Under the pieces are notes generated by a model, which was not told the origin of the DNA, did no database searches, and saw only the letters and a program-made list of their open reading frames with translations. A stretch of 64,000 bases of DNA, from assembly GCA_013054445.1 (NCBI GenBank), contig JAAMPI010000069.1, positions 1 through 64,000 on the forward strand, read 5' to 3'. Below are positions 25,701 through 36,222 of this stretch, piece after piece. Numbering within the stretch: position 1 is the stretch's first letter; each line of letters starts with the position of its first letter. A program made the position numbers and the translations under genes. The stretch is from Cudoniella acicularis. Taxonomy: Eukaryota > Ascomycota > Leotiomycetes > Helotiales > Helotiaceae.

Positions 25701-28700
25701 TCAACTGCAAGGAGACAGGAATATTGACTTTGAGGAGTCACCAATTGATCGCAATCTTTTCCGAAGCAGCAGCAGATTTGCCCGAAGTGGATTTTCAGAC
25801 TTGCCTGTCGTGGCAGAAGAAGAGAACCCGACTCAAATCGGAATCGAACACCACTCAAAGACACATCCAGATCTGGAAGATGGCAACCGCGATAGTGCGT
25901 TTGTCGCAGAGTCTCCAGTTCCAAAACAAGTGGCATTTGCAAATACTCATGAGCATGTCCGTGACAGTGGTGTCCATCTTCGCGATAATTCTCCACTTGA
26001 GAGGGTTCGCTCTCCAGCATCTTCCTCTGATGCTGCTATTGCCAGCTTAGCGTGGCCTCCCGTCGATGAACAGTCAGAAACTGTCGACCTTCAAAAATCG
26101 CAAAGACCCAAGATAGAAACACCAGCGAAGCGTTATCACGATGACAAGTCAATAAGCCGTGGTTCCCCAATCCCGAAGGGTTCTCCCATCCCGGGAGAGC
26201 TTGTTACAGAATTCTTCCGTGCTCAGAGACACCTCGATGATACACCGTCAAGATCTCATCATGAAGCTTCAAGTCGGGACACCCTCCCGTCTCAACTTGT
26301 AAAGGAAGAGAAACACGTTGAACTCCATAGATCTCCAACTGTCCATCATTCCTCGCACAAACACCACGATGAAGGACCTTCAAGCCAAGATCAGCTACCA
26401 AAGAAACGACTCAAAGATCTACCTGTGGAACGCCAATCTCCGATCGCTCACAAGTTGACCGAAGAGAGACCTGTCTTACGACATGTTGAAAGAACAAGCC
26501 GAGATAGCACTTCGTCTCAACGATCAGACGAATCATCCTCGAGCCTCCATCGAACTGAGACAATTCGTGGTCATGGCTCTCAGTCTGCGAATAAAGAAAG
26601 CCTTGTCAAGCAGCGCCTGGCGAGATTTGAATCGCCAGAAATACATCAGTCGTCGAGGCCGAAGGAGGCAGGCATTGCCAAGCAAAACACCACACGTGCT
26701 CAGTCACCAGAACGCCCACAATCTTCGAGGCCTAAGGAAGAGTCTTACTCCGAACTCAAAGAATCGCAGAGGCCAAAAGATGGAGGCATTGCCCCGCCAA
26801 GCGCTGCACGCACTCAATCGCCAGAGCGCCCACAAGCTTCAAGGCTCAAGAAAGAGTCGTACTCCGAGCTCAAAGACTCCCAAAGGCCCCAAGCTGAGCG
26901 TCCCAAAGCAATCGATGGAAATACGGTGGCAGCTGGTGTGGCCCTGGTCGGTGCAGCAGGTTTAGGATTTGCAGCAGCGCGCCAGCTAAGTTCAGAAAAG
27001 CGGCCGTCAAGCGCAGCAAGTCAGAGGTCAATCTCGAACATAAACCGTATGCGAACTCCTGATCCAAAAAGCGTTATCCGACCAGAAAGTGTCAACAGCA
27101 ATCGTTCGAATACCCCGCCACTCCGTCGCACAGACCGTAAAATAAGTGGGGACCTCAGGTCTCTCAGCCAACGAAGTCAGCTGGACCTCGCTAAAGAAGC
27201 TGAGCTAGCCGCCATCACTTCCGCGGCGGTCAACACCGCAAGCACAGCAAACCCAACAGCAAACGAGGGCCGAGTTCGGGCCAAAGACATGACGGATGTC
27301 TATGTATGCGCAATCGCCGTCAATTGAAGAGTGTTTACTGACAATTATCTAGGATGGCTTCGGTGAAGGCCGCATGGGCTCACCACGCTCTCCGACTCGA
27401 CCCCACAGTATGCGCCGCCGGCAGAGCATGCAAGTCCTTGACCTCGAATCCAAAGTCGAACAATTAGCTGCCGAAAATCGCATGCTCGCAGAAGCCAAAG
27501 CACAAGCCGAACGAACCTTACAATCGTCACAAAAAAATCCTTCAGCTTTGGTCGAACGAGATGCAGAGATTGACGCCTTGAAGAGGACGTTGGATTGGCT
27601 ACAAAATGAGGTGACGAGGCTGACGGAAGTCAACGAAGGTCTCACAAGCGCAAATGTCACTCTGGGCAATCAACAAAATGAGCGCTACAAGATGCTCGAG
27701 ACGCAGCACGCGCAAACCTCCCGTGAACTACAAGAAACTCGCGATAAGCACACAAATTTGACGTCGGGATTGGAGGGAGTGGTGCTGGCTCGGGTCCAAT
27801 CAGCTGTGCAAGAGAAAGATCAAGAGATTGCCCAGCTACGAGCACAATTGGAATCTGCCAAGACGAAGATTAGGGAGATGCAAAGACAAATTCTCGAGTC
27901 AAAATCAAACGACATCGACTTCCTTACTGTTCGAGACGAGGACTACTTCGACAATGCCTGTCAACAACTATGCCAGCACGTACAACAATGGGTGTTGCGA
28001 TTTTCGAAGTTTTCCGATATGCGAGCATGCAGGCTCACGAGCGAGATCAACAATGACAAGACAATTGATCGACTCGATAACGCCATCTTGGATGGCTCAG
28101 ATGTGGACGGCTACCTCTCAGATCGAGTTAAGCGCCGGGATGTTTTTATGTCGATGACAATGACAATGGTATGGGAATTCATATTCACACGCTATCTATT
28201 CGGCATGGATCGTGAGCAGAGGCAAAAGCTCAAATCATTGGAGAAATTGCTTTCGGAGGTTGGACCACCAGCAGCAGTCCATCAATGGCGTGCCACTACA
28301 CTCACCCTATTGTCAAAGCGTGAGGCATTCGTCCAGCAACGAGAACAAGATACTCAGGCTGTTGTCCACGCGGTCTTGGAGACTTTGAGTGAGATCTTAC
28401 CACCACCAAGTAATCTTGAGGGGCAAATTGAGGAACAGCTAAAGAGAGTGATGAAAGCAGCCGTGGATCTCTCGATAGAGATGCGGACTCAACGTGCGGA
28501 ATACATGATGCTTCCTCCTTTGCAGCCAGAGTATGACGCCAATGGCGAGCTAGCTCGAAAGGTATCATTCAATGCAGCGTTGATGAACGAGCGTAGCGGG
28601 GACACGATCTCTAATGAGGATCTGGAAAATCAGAAGGCTGTCGTGAGGATCGTGCTGTTCCCCTTGGTGGTCAAGAAGGGTGATGACAGAGGCGAAGGAG

Positions 28701-28876
28701 ACGAGGAAATTGTCGTGTGTCCAGCACAGGTGCTGGTAGCAAAGCCAAAGAAGTCGGTCAGACTCATGGGACCTGATGACATGACGCATCAAAATCATTC
28801 GAGGATTAGCATGCAGAGCAGTATGCCTGCAGATTATGGGGCAAGCCCGCGGGCATCGAGGGGTAGCGTTGTTTAA
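7722..28876 (+). CDS. Giant involucrin-repeat / leashin-like protein, frame interrupted four times
   Basis: About 7,033 codons if four single-base surpluses are discounted. One clear intron, 27304-27352 (gtatgc...ctgac...ctag), joins the repeat body to the C-terminal exon. The start is ATG-ATG at 7722/7725. Order: Ser/Arg-rich N-terminus with PQ repeats; a conserved-looking block (FFTAPSEHRRR, FGNSSSSSVNSDLAYG, about 8004-8120); Arg/Glu-rich stretch; long body of acidic Pro/Glu linkers alternating with KKSKKDKK-type basic motifs; five ELARQLKEEFG helices (15590-16620); Trp-containing repeats (20560-24380); and a C-terminal coiled coil plus a folded-looking domain (27420-28800, motif FTRYLFGMDREQRQKL). 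Such giants are annotated as involucrin repeat proteins in ascomycetes. I infer kinship to leashin (LAH), which tethers Woronin bodies near septa, with conserved ends and a divergent middle. Orthology is not proven. Frame breaks lie near 9269, 17821, 18332 and 22317. Lys/Glu-rich cytoskeletal or nuclear scaffolds are the alternative. Confidence 0.8.
9269..9273 (+). other. Frame break 1 in giant gene (A5 run)
   Basis: The frame starting at 7722 hits a stop at 9297-9299, while the next frame is open through here. Removing one A from the run joins them as ...RERKDESRNSS. A 43-nt intron at 9220-9262 (gtagcc...gatag) would also restore frame, but it is very short with a poor donor, so I prefer a one-base surplus. 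Confidence 0.6.
15590..16620 (+). repeat. Five ELARQLKEEFG-type helical repeats inside giant gene
   Basis: Five copies of a unit (DGLAAGY, KEDQLELARQLKEEFG, then a KKSKKDKKRRS basic tail) begin near 15592, 15820, 16045, 16280 and 16507. Spacing is about 225-235 bp. The DNA has diverged more than the protein, so selection on the peptide is likely. The heptad-like Leu/Ala pattern predicts an amphipathic helix. Confidence 0.8.
17395..18000 (+). repeat. 252-bp near-identical tandem duplication inside giant gene
   Basis: The anchor GAAGCTGTT[GA]TAGAAC occurs at 17395, 17647 and 17900. The first two intervals are 252 and 253 bp and differ at only a handful of sites. The third copy is partial. Each unit encodes 84 residues: a Glu/Pro linker plus one KKSKKDKKGKKRDS block. 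The similarity implies a recent duplication, in contrast to the diverged rest of the array. Confidence 0.85.
17821..17842 (+). other. Frame break 2: A7 run with two ambiguous bases
   Basis: Seven A's replace the six expected for Ser-Lys-Lys, and N is recorded at 17829 and 17842. The near-identical copy at about 17570 reads six A's then GATAAG. This copy is 253 bp from anchor to anchor and the previous one 252 bp, which directly shows one surplus base. Confidence 0.85.
18332..18335 (+). other. Frame break 3 in giant gene (T4 run)
   Basis: The frame is open up to a stop at 18341-18343, and the next frame continues with QDDIVPEPSQ. Dropping one T from the T4 run (18332-18335) or from the T3 run at 18322-18324 reconnects them. 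Neighbouring units have GCTGAAATTCA at the equivalent place. Confidence 0.7.
20560..24380 (+). repeat. Second repeat class: DEWA..KKSKKDKKKRKSG.STP
   Basis: From about 20570 the basic motif changes: units read D-[ED]-[EDN]-W-A, a few residues, KKSKKDKKKRKSG[IVLA]STP, then an acidic linker of about 40-60 residues. Units before this point use KKSKKDKKGKKRES.L without Trp. The switch is sharp and suggests independent expansion of two founder units. Confidence 0.8.
22317..22323 (+). other. Frame break 4 in giant gene (A7 run)
   Basis: Seven A's occur where the KKSKKDKK codons need six (TCC AAA AAA GAC). After the run the plus-one frame continues with KKDKKHKSGLSTPIE. The error type and sequence context match break 2. 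Confidence 0.8.
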
Positions 28877-30363
28877 ATGGGTTGATATCCTTGGGTTTTC
28901 GGTGATGACTGCATAGTAGCCCTGGCGTTTGATTTTTTTTCGTTTCTTTTGATCAAGATTTTACTGAGATGACTTAATGATGATTTGTAGGATTTTGGGT
29001 GTATTAAAGAAGATTTTTCGTTTGTTAGTAGGATACAAAAGCGGCAGCACAATAGGATTTCCATTAGGTAGATCTCAATCTGTCCTTCGATTATACGATT
29101 GTAATTGAGTGAACTAGATGATTGAAGTTTGTTTAATCTCCGCTTCCATGACCTGTTGTGAACGTGCAATTGGGTGGGTCACGAGAATCATACCCACCAG
29201 CCGCAACTTCCTCGTCCAAAACTTGAAAATGTGGAACGCTCAACTTCTGCATCAACCTTTGCAAGTGCATCCTCCACACTCGCTTCTAGTGTTTAATAAT
29301 TGAATTCTCGTCGATCGCGATGGTTCTCTGCCATGTCTGCGAAACGCTAAAGGTTCCTCCAATCGTCTCCAGCGATACAAGTTCCGAAGGCTTTCGATTG
29401 TTTTCCAACCTGCAATCGTTGAGAAGATCCGCCGAACAATGCGAGCTGTGTAACCTCTTTTGCTCAGCCATGGCCTGAGCACTCTGAGTTGGGGTCAGTT
29501 TTAGGCCCCCTGGCAGCCTGTTTTGGCTCTCTTGTGGCCTGGTTATAGTTTCCTGGTTGAGATACCTACCTTTCTTAGATTTATTAGCCTCATAAGGGAT
29601 CCGTTGTAGCCTCTCTATTAGGCCTTGTATGGATTTTCCCCGGAGCCGAATACGTAGGTCGGCCTGCGCACTATAATTTAGAACCCATTTTGGCCTTCTA
29701 TGTGCCCCGGCTATAGTTTCCCTACCAAAATTTGCCCGGGAATCCGTTTCTACCCCTTCAGTGTTCCTATCGGAGCTGATTTTTTTATCCCCCGAATTGT
29801 AATACTCCGAATTAGAGTCCTCTTAATTACAGTACTCTAATTTACAGTCGCCTGCAAAACTAACTTCCCCTTTGCGAGTAGCTGCTGGGATTTTACCTCG
29901 CTCTTAACCCATGCTATTAGCCCTAAATTTTTACGCTAGTTTAAAAAGGGGAGAACTTATTCTTTAGCTGACTACTAGGCTTTGTATTAGTAGGACGGGT
30001 AGCTAGTATATGTGGAGGTTTCCTCGGAAGAATTACATCATTATTTGTCGAGAATTATTCTTTAATGACTCACGTCTTGTGAATTATAACTATGAATCAT
30101 ACCAAGCTGTTAATCCTGATTCATGCTCCTATTTAAGAGAACCCCCCCAAATCTATTCTGTCATGATCGATCCTTCCCAAAGTAGCTTAGCAGACATATT
30201 TAGCTAGGCTCTCACTAAGAATAAATCACCATCCTTCCTTCACACAATATATTCCACCTTTCTTCTTCGACCTTTCCCATTCACAACACCTTGAAAACGT
30301 ACCCCTCAAATCTTCTAGGTCTTTTCTCTTCAGCACCTCTCATCACTCACAACCGTTAGTAAA
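28877..30363. other. Intergenic; degraded TAG-rich stretch about 29470-30010
   Basis: The outer parts are ordinary 3' and promoter DNA. The centre is rich in TAG/CTA trinucleotides with recurring ggcct, tagcc and cccc(g)g fragments and no usable frame. It looks like a degenerate, possibly RIP-mutated repeat, but I cannot name an element. A TC-rich leader (about 30230-30355) precedes the next gene. Confidence 0.4.
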
Positions 30364-32383
30364 ATGGCATCCAGCTCAAGCTCGATGCTGCAACCTGCTT
30401 CCTTTGGAGGATACGGCAGGCAGACAGGTATTTACGGAGGACTTGAAGGTGTCGAGTTCGCTGCTAGATGCCCTCCAGATGTCCAGAAAGACACAAGAAT
30501 TGTTGCGGTCTGCGGAATACCGGATTTCAAGGCGGCTCCACAGGAAGATGGATGGTTCTTTTCGGACTTTTTCTTATTTTATCAGATGCTAGGCTCTCGA
30601 CGTGCGTGCAAGTTCAACATTTTCTCCCTTCTCTTCCTATTCCATTCCATTGATACTAACACAAGCGTAGCTGAACTACCCAACCAACTATGGCTTTCAA
30701 GCTGCTCGCCCAGCGACCTTATCCGCAAACACGAGCGTTATCTCCACGGACCTGCAAATGGAATCGCAGGGGATCGAAGAGTTGTCATGAACGAGAAAAT
30801 GCTTCCTAAAGATGAAATGAAAGCCGGCTTTCGTGTTTTCGAGCCAAAAAATCTTCTTGAGAGATTTCTTGGAACTCTTAAATCTGAGATCAAAGAAGCT
30901 GCTCGAACCAAGCAGCCAGTACTGGTACTTATCTTTGGGCATGGAGAAGAGAAAACTTCTGGGATTTTTATTGGTTGTGATGAAGGCGGCTTCTTGAAAT
31001 TGACTCGGGCGAGGCTCGCTTCTGTGTTACAAAATGAGGTTCAAACGACTATGATTTTGACATCGTGCTACTCAGGCGGTTGGATTATGAACCCAAATTT
31101 GAACGAACACTTCGACGTCAAACCTACGTTCAATCACACCTTTCTCACAGCGGCGGGATCCCAGAATCCGAGTCTTTCTTGGTCATTAAGTCAGACCATT
31201 GGACGACAAGCTGGAGGAAGTGTCTTTGCAACATGTCTTCTCAATTCCATCATCACGGCCTCTGATAGAACAGAGGGCTTCTACAGCGGGGGAAAAGATT
31301 ACTTTGAGGAATTCAACGATAAGGGACAACCCACAGGAGACATGAAGGGAAAACTCATCAAAGTACGAGAAGATGGCGAAGGAGAACATATTTCTCTTTC
31401 GATGGCCGCTTTGACACAACAGATCGTCTACGAATGCGAAGCACGGTATGGTTCACTATGGGAAATACACAAGTTTTCATTTGCCGCTCAAGACGACCTT
31501 TGGGCCAAAGCGTGGAGGAAGAGGACTGGACTTCCTCTCTTGAATTACAAAGAGAAGTGGGAAAGCCTGCCAGAAGCTCCACTGATGAAGAATATCTACC
31601 CACCCGCTGGTCCCCTTACTGGCTCTATCATGTCAAAAAGCCCCGGAGCTCTCTATAATATCGTCAAAGTCAAAGCGACTAGATATATGGACTCGAATCC
31701 GGGCCCTGATAATGGGGGTTGCAACACCGACTGCCATCCCGGGTTCCACAAGTTGGTCGAAGGAACTCGTTTAGAGTTTGACGAGCTTTATCGCCTCAAC
31801 GAAATCGTAGACTACAGACAAGGTCAAATAGGGCTAGCAGAAATCTATTGTTACGCCCTGGAGATAGGTGTGCCGGAAGATCGACAGGTGGGCCAATTTG
31901 ATGAATTCGAATGGGAGGGTTCCCAGCTCATAGCAAAAAACGGAAGATCTACAGAGCGTTCGAAAGTTGCCATTGACCTCTTGAAGAGATTTTATACCAT
32001 TAGGGGTTGGGTGATTCAATTTGACATCTTTGACTCTCCACTTCCTCGGCAAGGGCTTGATTATACTAAGCCTACGGCCTATCTGGCTGCTAGGTTAGCG
32101 GAGAGTCCGATGCCAACCCAGCAGATCCATAAGAAGTTGGAGGATCTCTTGCAAAGTACGTATTCTTTGCCAAATAGTTATTCTGACATTTTCTAACTCC
32201 TGCGTAGATAAATTAGAAGAGGCAAGACGCGCAGCTCGCTCACCCCTTGGAGTAGCTGTTCTCAATCAGCCCGAGATTAAAACTATGCGAGGACGGCTGT
32301 ACAAAACTGTGGGCAAGCTGAAGCACAGATTGCGGTCTTTATCACCACAGAAAAGATCGCCTAGAATGGAGGGTGGGAGCTAG
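30364..32383 (+). CDS. Caspase-clan-like protein with HG...SCYSGG motif
   Basis: Three exons: 30364-30601, 30671-32155, 32208-32383, giving 632 aa; the ATG sits in AAAATGG. Intron 1 is 69 nt and stop-free, so retention would simply add 23 residues; tactaac and gcgtag support splicing. The protein has a hydrophobic strand then FGHGEE (His about 168) and a second strand then LTSCYSGGW (Cys about 211). This His-Gly / Cys pairing is the hallmark of clan CD cysteine peptidases (caspase, metacaspase, legumain). No p10-like part or propeptide is obvious, and the C-terminal half (from about aa 390) is unfamiliar. Peptidase activity is inference; a pseudo-enzyme is possible. The C-terminal exon is basic (KLKHRLRSLSPQKRS). 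The neighbours give no functional clue. Confidence 0.75.
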
Positions 32384-34381
32384 GAAGGGTCGACATGGTA
32401 ATGCGAGATTCAGAAAGGGCTTTGGTTTTGGTACACTCTGTAAATACTAAATAGTCGCTGAATTCAAAACACGTGACGATGTGGTAAATCTTGCTCAGGA
32501 TGATCAGGCCTACTCAGGTGAGCTGCTCAGGGTGCTTGCTTAGGTTACTCAGTTTACTCAGGCGAGTTGACTGAGCCGAGGGTGATTAGCGCCTGAGCAA
32601 GAGCGGCAAGCTTACTAACTGCATGGGAAGCAGAAAAGAGAGAAGATTGATCGACAATACCGCCTTATTCATCCTTTTATTTCTCACCAAGTACAGAGAA
32701 CAGAAACCCCAGCTCTCTCCCACCTACCTAGGGAGTACGGCATCAGCCGGTCAGTCAAGCAATCAACCAAACATTATCGACCCTTTCAAGAAAATTTAGT
32801 CCAATGTGGAGTTCCAACTTCACAACCCCTTCCCCTTTTCCGAACCGAAGTCACGTGCCCGGCCTCTTCTTCCGTAAACATATTCTCAAATTTCACACCC
32901 CAAACACCACCGATAAGGATACCAACAACATTCAAACACTCCTGTACCCTCACAAAGCGTCCTAAACTACCAGGAAATCCTTATCTCTCACCTTTTGATC
33001 AATCCCACTATCTCGGAGTCCATCTCCTTCCGTTTCGCTTCTTTCTCCGGCCAAAAAACGATACAACATTATCGACATCTCACAATAGCATCATTCTTTC
33101 GATCCCAATAGACATCAATGACTTCAAGACTGTTCTATAAAAAGATCCTGATCGAAAAAAAGGGCAGCAACGTTCATATCTCTCCAAGTGATGGGGAAGT
33201 GAGCCGAGTGGGGGCATCACAAGCCTCATTTCTCGCTAACCAACAGTAGAGTAAACCCGCGGGTCCTTATCAGCACCCCAGCAAACACTTGCAGAATCTG
33301 TCTTGAAAAAAAAAAGACCCCGGATGGAAGTGGAGGACAGACGAAACTTAGACTTAGACTAGGCTCAAGGGATTTGCCTGCCTGCCTCCGTGCGGGAGGC
33401 GGAGTGGCGTGCTGGGGTACATGTGCGTCAAGTAGTGAAGGAATGAGTGCGTTATTGTGGTGACTGGGGTTAGGGTGGATTTGTGGAGGTTATTTTGACG
33501 TCGTGTCGTGTGTGTGTAAGCTTGTGTCTTGGTGGTATGATGGAAAGGCTGGGGAAGGTGAGGGTTTGATGTGAGGTGGTATGAAGAGGGCTCCTTCGGT
33601 GATGTGTTCGAGGAGGTAACACTGTAAATTGCAGAAAAGCAAGGAGATGCAGTGAGGTGAGGGCCAGGCTAGGCCAGGCTAACTTGCATGGTATCAGTGG
33701 TCAGACTGGGCAGCTTGGCGTGATGTACGTGGTGTTGTGTTGTTCTTTCGGGAGTGAGTGGAGAGGAGGGGATCGGGACGAGGAAGGAAGGGATGCCTTG
33801 TTGTTTTTTGTACAGCTGTACAAGTAACTCTTGCGTAGTACATGTACTGTACAAGTGTACATGTGTCGCCAACTTAGTCATAAGAGAGGAGGTATACTTT
33901 GATCGACATGCCGTGCAGGATTTGAGACGCTCACAGCAGAAAAAGAAAAGAGTATGTATGATGTACCACTTGGTAGTAGCACAATGCGATGGACAGTGAC
34001 AATAACCCAGCGGCATAGCTGGAAGGGAAAAAGTAAGGTTGGGTATCGGTGATGAAGAACACCAGGTAGAAGCCAATAAGTTTGAACGTATATCAGATTT
34101 TAGCATGATATAATAGTAGAGATACAAGATATATATAGAAAAATGACAGACCCAAAGAAGGGATATATCTGCACACACATAGACAGTAAATTGGCGAACC
34201 CAAGCACGCCGGATATCACTCCGCTCCCCTCAGTACCCATCCAAATCCAACCCAGCCCAACCTAACTCCTTGCACAACCGTGTTTTTTTCCAATCAATTC
34301 GTACCCAGCATATGTTAAACTCCTCCAATGTCATCATCTCATCTCGTGCTTTTCTCAACGGAAAAAATAATAATGAAAAGT
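32384..34381. other. Long intergenic region
   Basis: No gene is supported. A minus-strand open frame at 33669-34178 (169 codons) lies over low-complexity and GTACA-rich DNA and looks accidental. The segment 32488-32600 has repeated CTCAGG/CCTGAG words in both orientations. A short palindromic cluster of GTAC/TGTACA words lies at about 33810-33865. The right end is the 3' flank of the ammonium transporter. Confidence 0.45.
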
Positions 34382-36222
34382 TTATGCTCCATTGACTGCA
34401 TTCCCGTTAGGGATCCCTTCCTTCTCTTTAATTTCATTTTCGGCTTGAATTCCGTGACGGTCGCCCATAATTCCAGTATGTGCGGTGCTACTGTTGCGAT
34501 CAGGCGAGTGCCCATTGATCATCTGGCTGTGCTCTGAAATTCCATGTCTATCCCCGGGACGAACATTACTCTCCGTCTTCTGGGGCTCATCCTTAGCCGG
34601 TGTCCAGGCAAGGTAATCTCTGCGGACCTCGACGTAATCGTATGCGAATTCTCCAAGTTGGTCGTCGTCCATGCCGAGCAGTTCTGCTTCTTCAGAAGCG
34701 CGCAGGTGCAGGCCTGGAATGGCGTTGATGGCGTAGGCGAGGATGGCGGACACGATGAAGGCGTAGACGGTGCAGGCGCAGATGTAAGCTACCTGGATGT
34801 AGAGTTGTTTGTAGTTGTGGTTGAGCCAGCCGCCGTTAACGATTCCTGTGTTTACGCCGTCGAGGCCGATGATGTAATCTGCAGCGAAGAGACCGTTGAA
34901 GATGAGGCCGACCATACCGGCGATGCCATGCTCAGCTAATACGTCCATGCTGTCGTCGATTCGAATCCAGAATTTAACTGGGAATTGTTAGATATTGTAG
35001 CATATATTGAGGGTGAGGACGTACTCTTGGTTGCGTAGTTGCAGATTATGCCAGTGACGACCCCGAGAATAATTGCTGCCCACGGTGGAATGAAGCCAGA
35101 TGCTGGAGTGGCAGCGACGAGACCGGAGATACATCCGGAACACCAACCAACCATGGACCATTTCCTGGGAATAAATTAGCGATAGCTCGAAATGCAGTAA
35201 TTGATATTTACCTTGCAAGACGCCAATCAAGCAAGCACCAAGTGATGGAGCCGAACATTGCAGCAAGGCAAGAATTCCAGCAAGCCATAACAGCACGAAG
35301 GTTAGCACCAAATGCTGATCCACCATTGAATCCCAACCACCCGAACCACAAAATGATCGTGCCGAGAGTGATTAACGAAACATTGTGAGGTCTAAAGTTC
35401 AGCATCATCTTCTCTTGTCTCTTTCCCAGCACCATTGAGTATGCGAGAGCCGAAAGACCGGATCCAATTTCGACAGGTCCACCTCCAGCGTAATCCAAAA
35501 CTCCATATTTGTATGCCCATCCATTGATGTTCCATGGCCAGCATGCGAGTGGGCAGTATACCAGTGTAGCCCAGAAGAAGGTGAAAACCATTGCTGGGAC
35601 GAGGCGGCCTCGCTCAGCGACTGCGCCCATAACAATTGCTGCTGTTACGGCGCAGAATTGCATCTGCGAAGTTAATTAGAATTCCGGAATATCTAGTTCT
35701 GGAAATTCCTTACCTGGTAGAAAGAATACAGGAGCTCAGGAATAAGTGGTGATCCAGGCGAAGGCGTTCCCAGCGTGGCCAGTAATCCGAAGTGTCCCAA
35801 ATTACCAATAAACCCATTTGTCGCTGAAGAGCTGAATGCTAATGAATAACCCCAGAAATACCATTGAAATGTAATGACCGAAAATGACCCCATACACGCC
35901 CAAATCATGGATAGTGCGGACTTCCGCCGTGCGAGACCAGAGTATAGGAAACCGAGCCCTGGTACCATGAGCAGGACCATGCATGCTGAAATAAGGATAT
36001 ATGCCTGGTCTCCGGAGGAGAACCATTGGTTCAAGTTTTCGACGGCTGTTGTTCAATTGCAAGTCAGCCATAATTTTCTGGTAGTTGTTCGGGGGATCGT
36101 GCGCCAGGAAAATAAAGAAAGGGCCGATTCGTACCAGAATCACCGCCATCTTTTCCCGTGCCATTATACACAGTTGGGGGTCCTACCCAGGAGTAACTGG
36201 GTGAATAGCCCGATGTGGACAT
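34382..36222 (-). CDS. Ammonium transporter (Amt/Mep family, Mep1/Mep3/MeaA type)
   Basis: Plasma-membrane ammonium uptake channel, expected 11 membrane segments, 535 aa. Five exons on the minus strand: 36222-36135, 36045-35714, 35663-35212, 35164-35025, 34977-34382; the sum is divisible by three. The start MSTSGYSPSYSW is the natural Amt N-terminus; the longer upstream frame is leader. Signatures are GLGFLYSGL (TM1 region), FGWLGFNGGS and DDSMDVLAEHGIAGM. The second twin histidine is present (His about 354). The first is replaced by Glu in AGGGPVEIGSG (about aa 205), as known for yeast Mep1/Mep3 but not Mep2. The cytoplasmic tail has the usual LLGMDDDQLGEFAYDY activation segment followed by a polar extension of about 85 residues. 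Nitrogen control via GATA factors is expected for the family, but I saw no clear GATA cluster. Confidence 0.96.

Noticed and set aside
33810..33865. GTAC/TGTACA palindromic cluster as an operator
   Set aside because: Short, simple words in low-complexity DNA, far from any start codon.
33669..34178. Minus-strand open frame of 169 codons
   Set aside because: Cys/Ser/Thr-rich product over low-complexity and GTACA-rich DNA, no splice sites, no domain; it lies in the 3' flank of the ammonium transporter.
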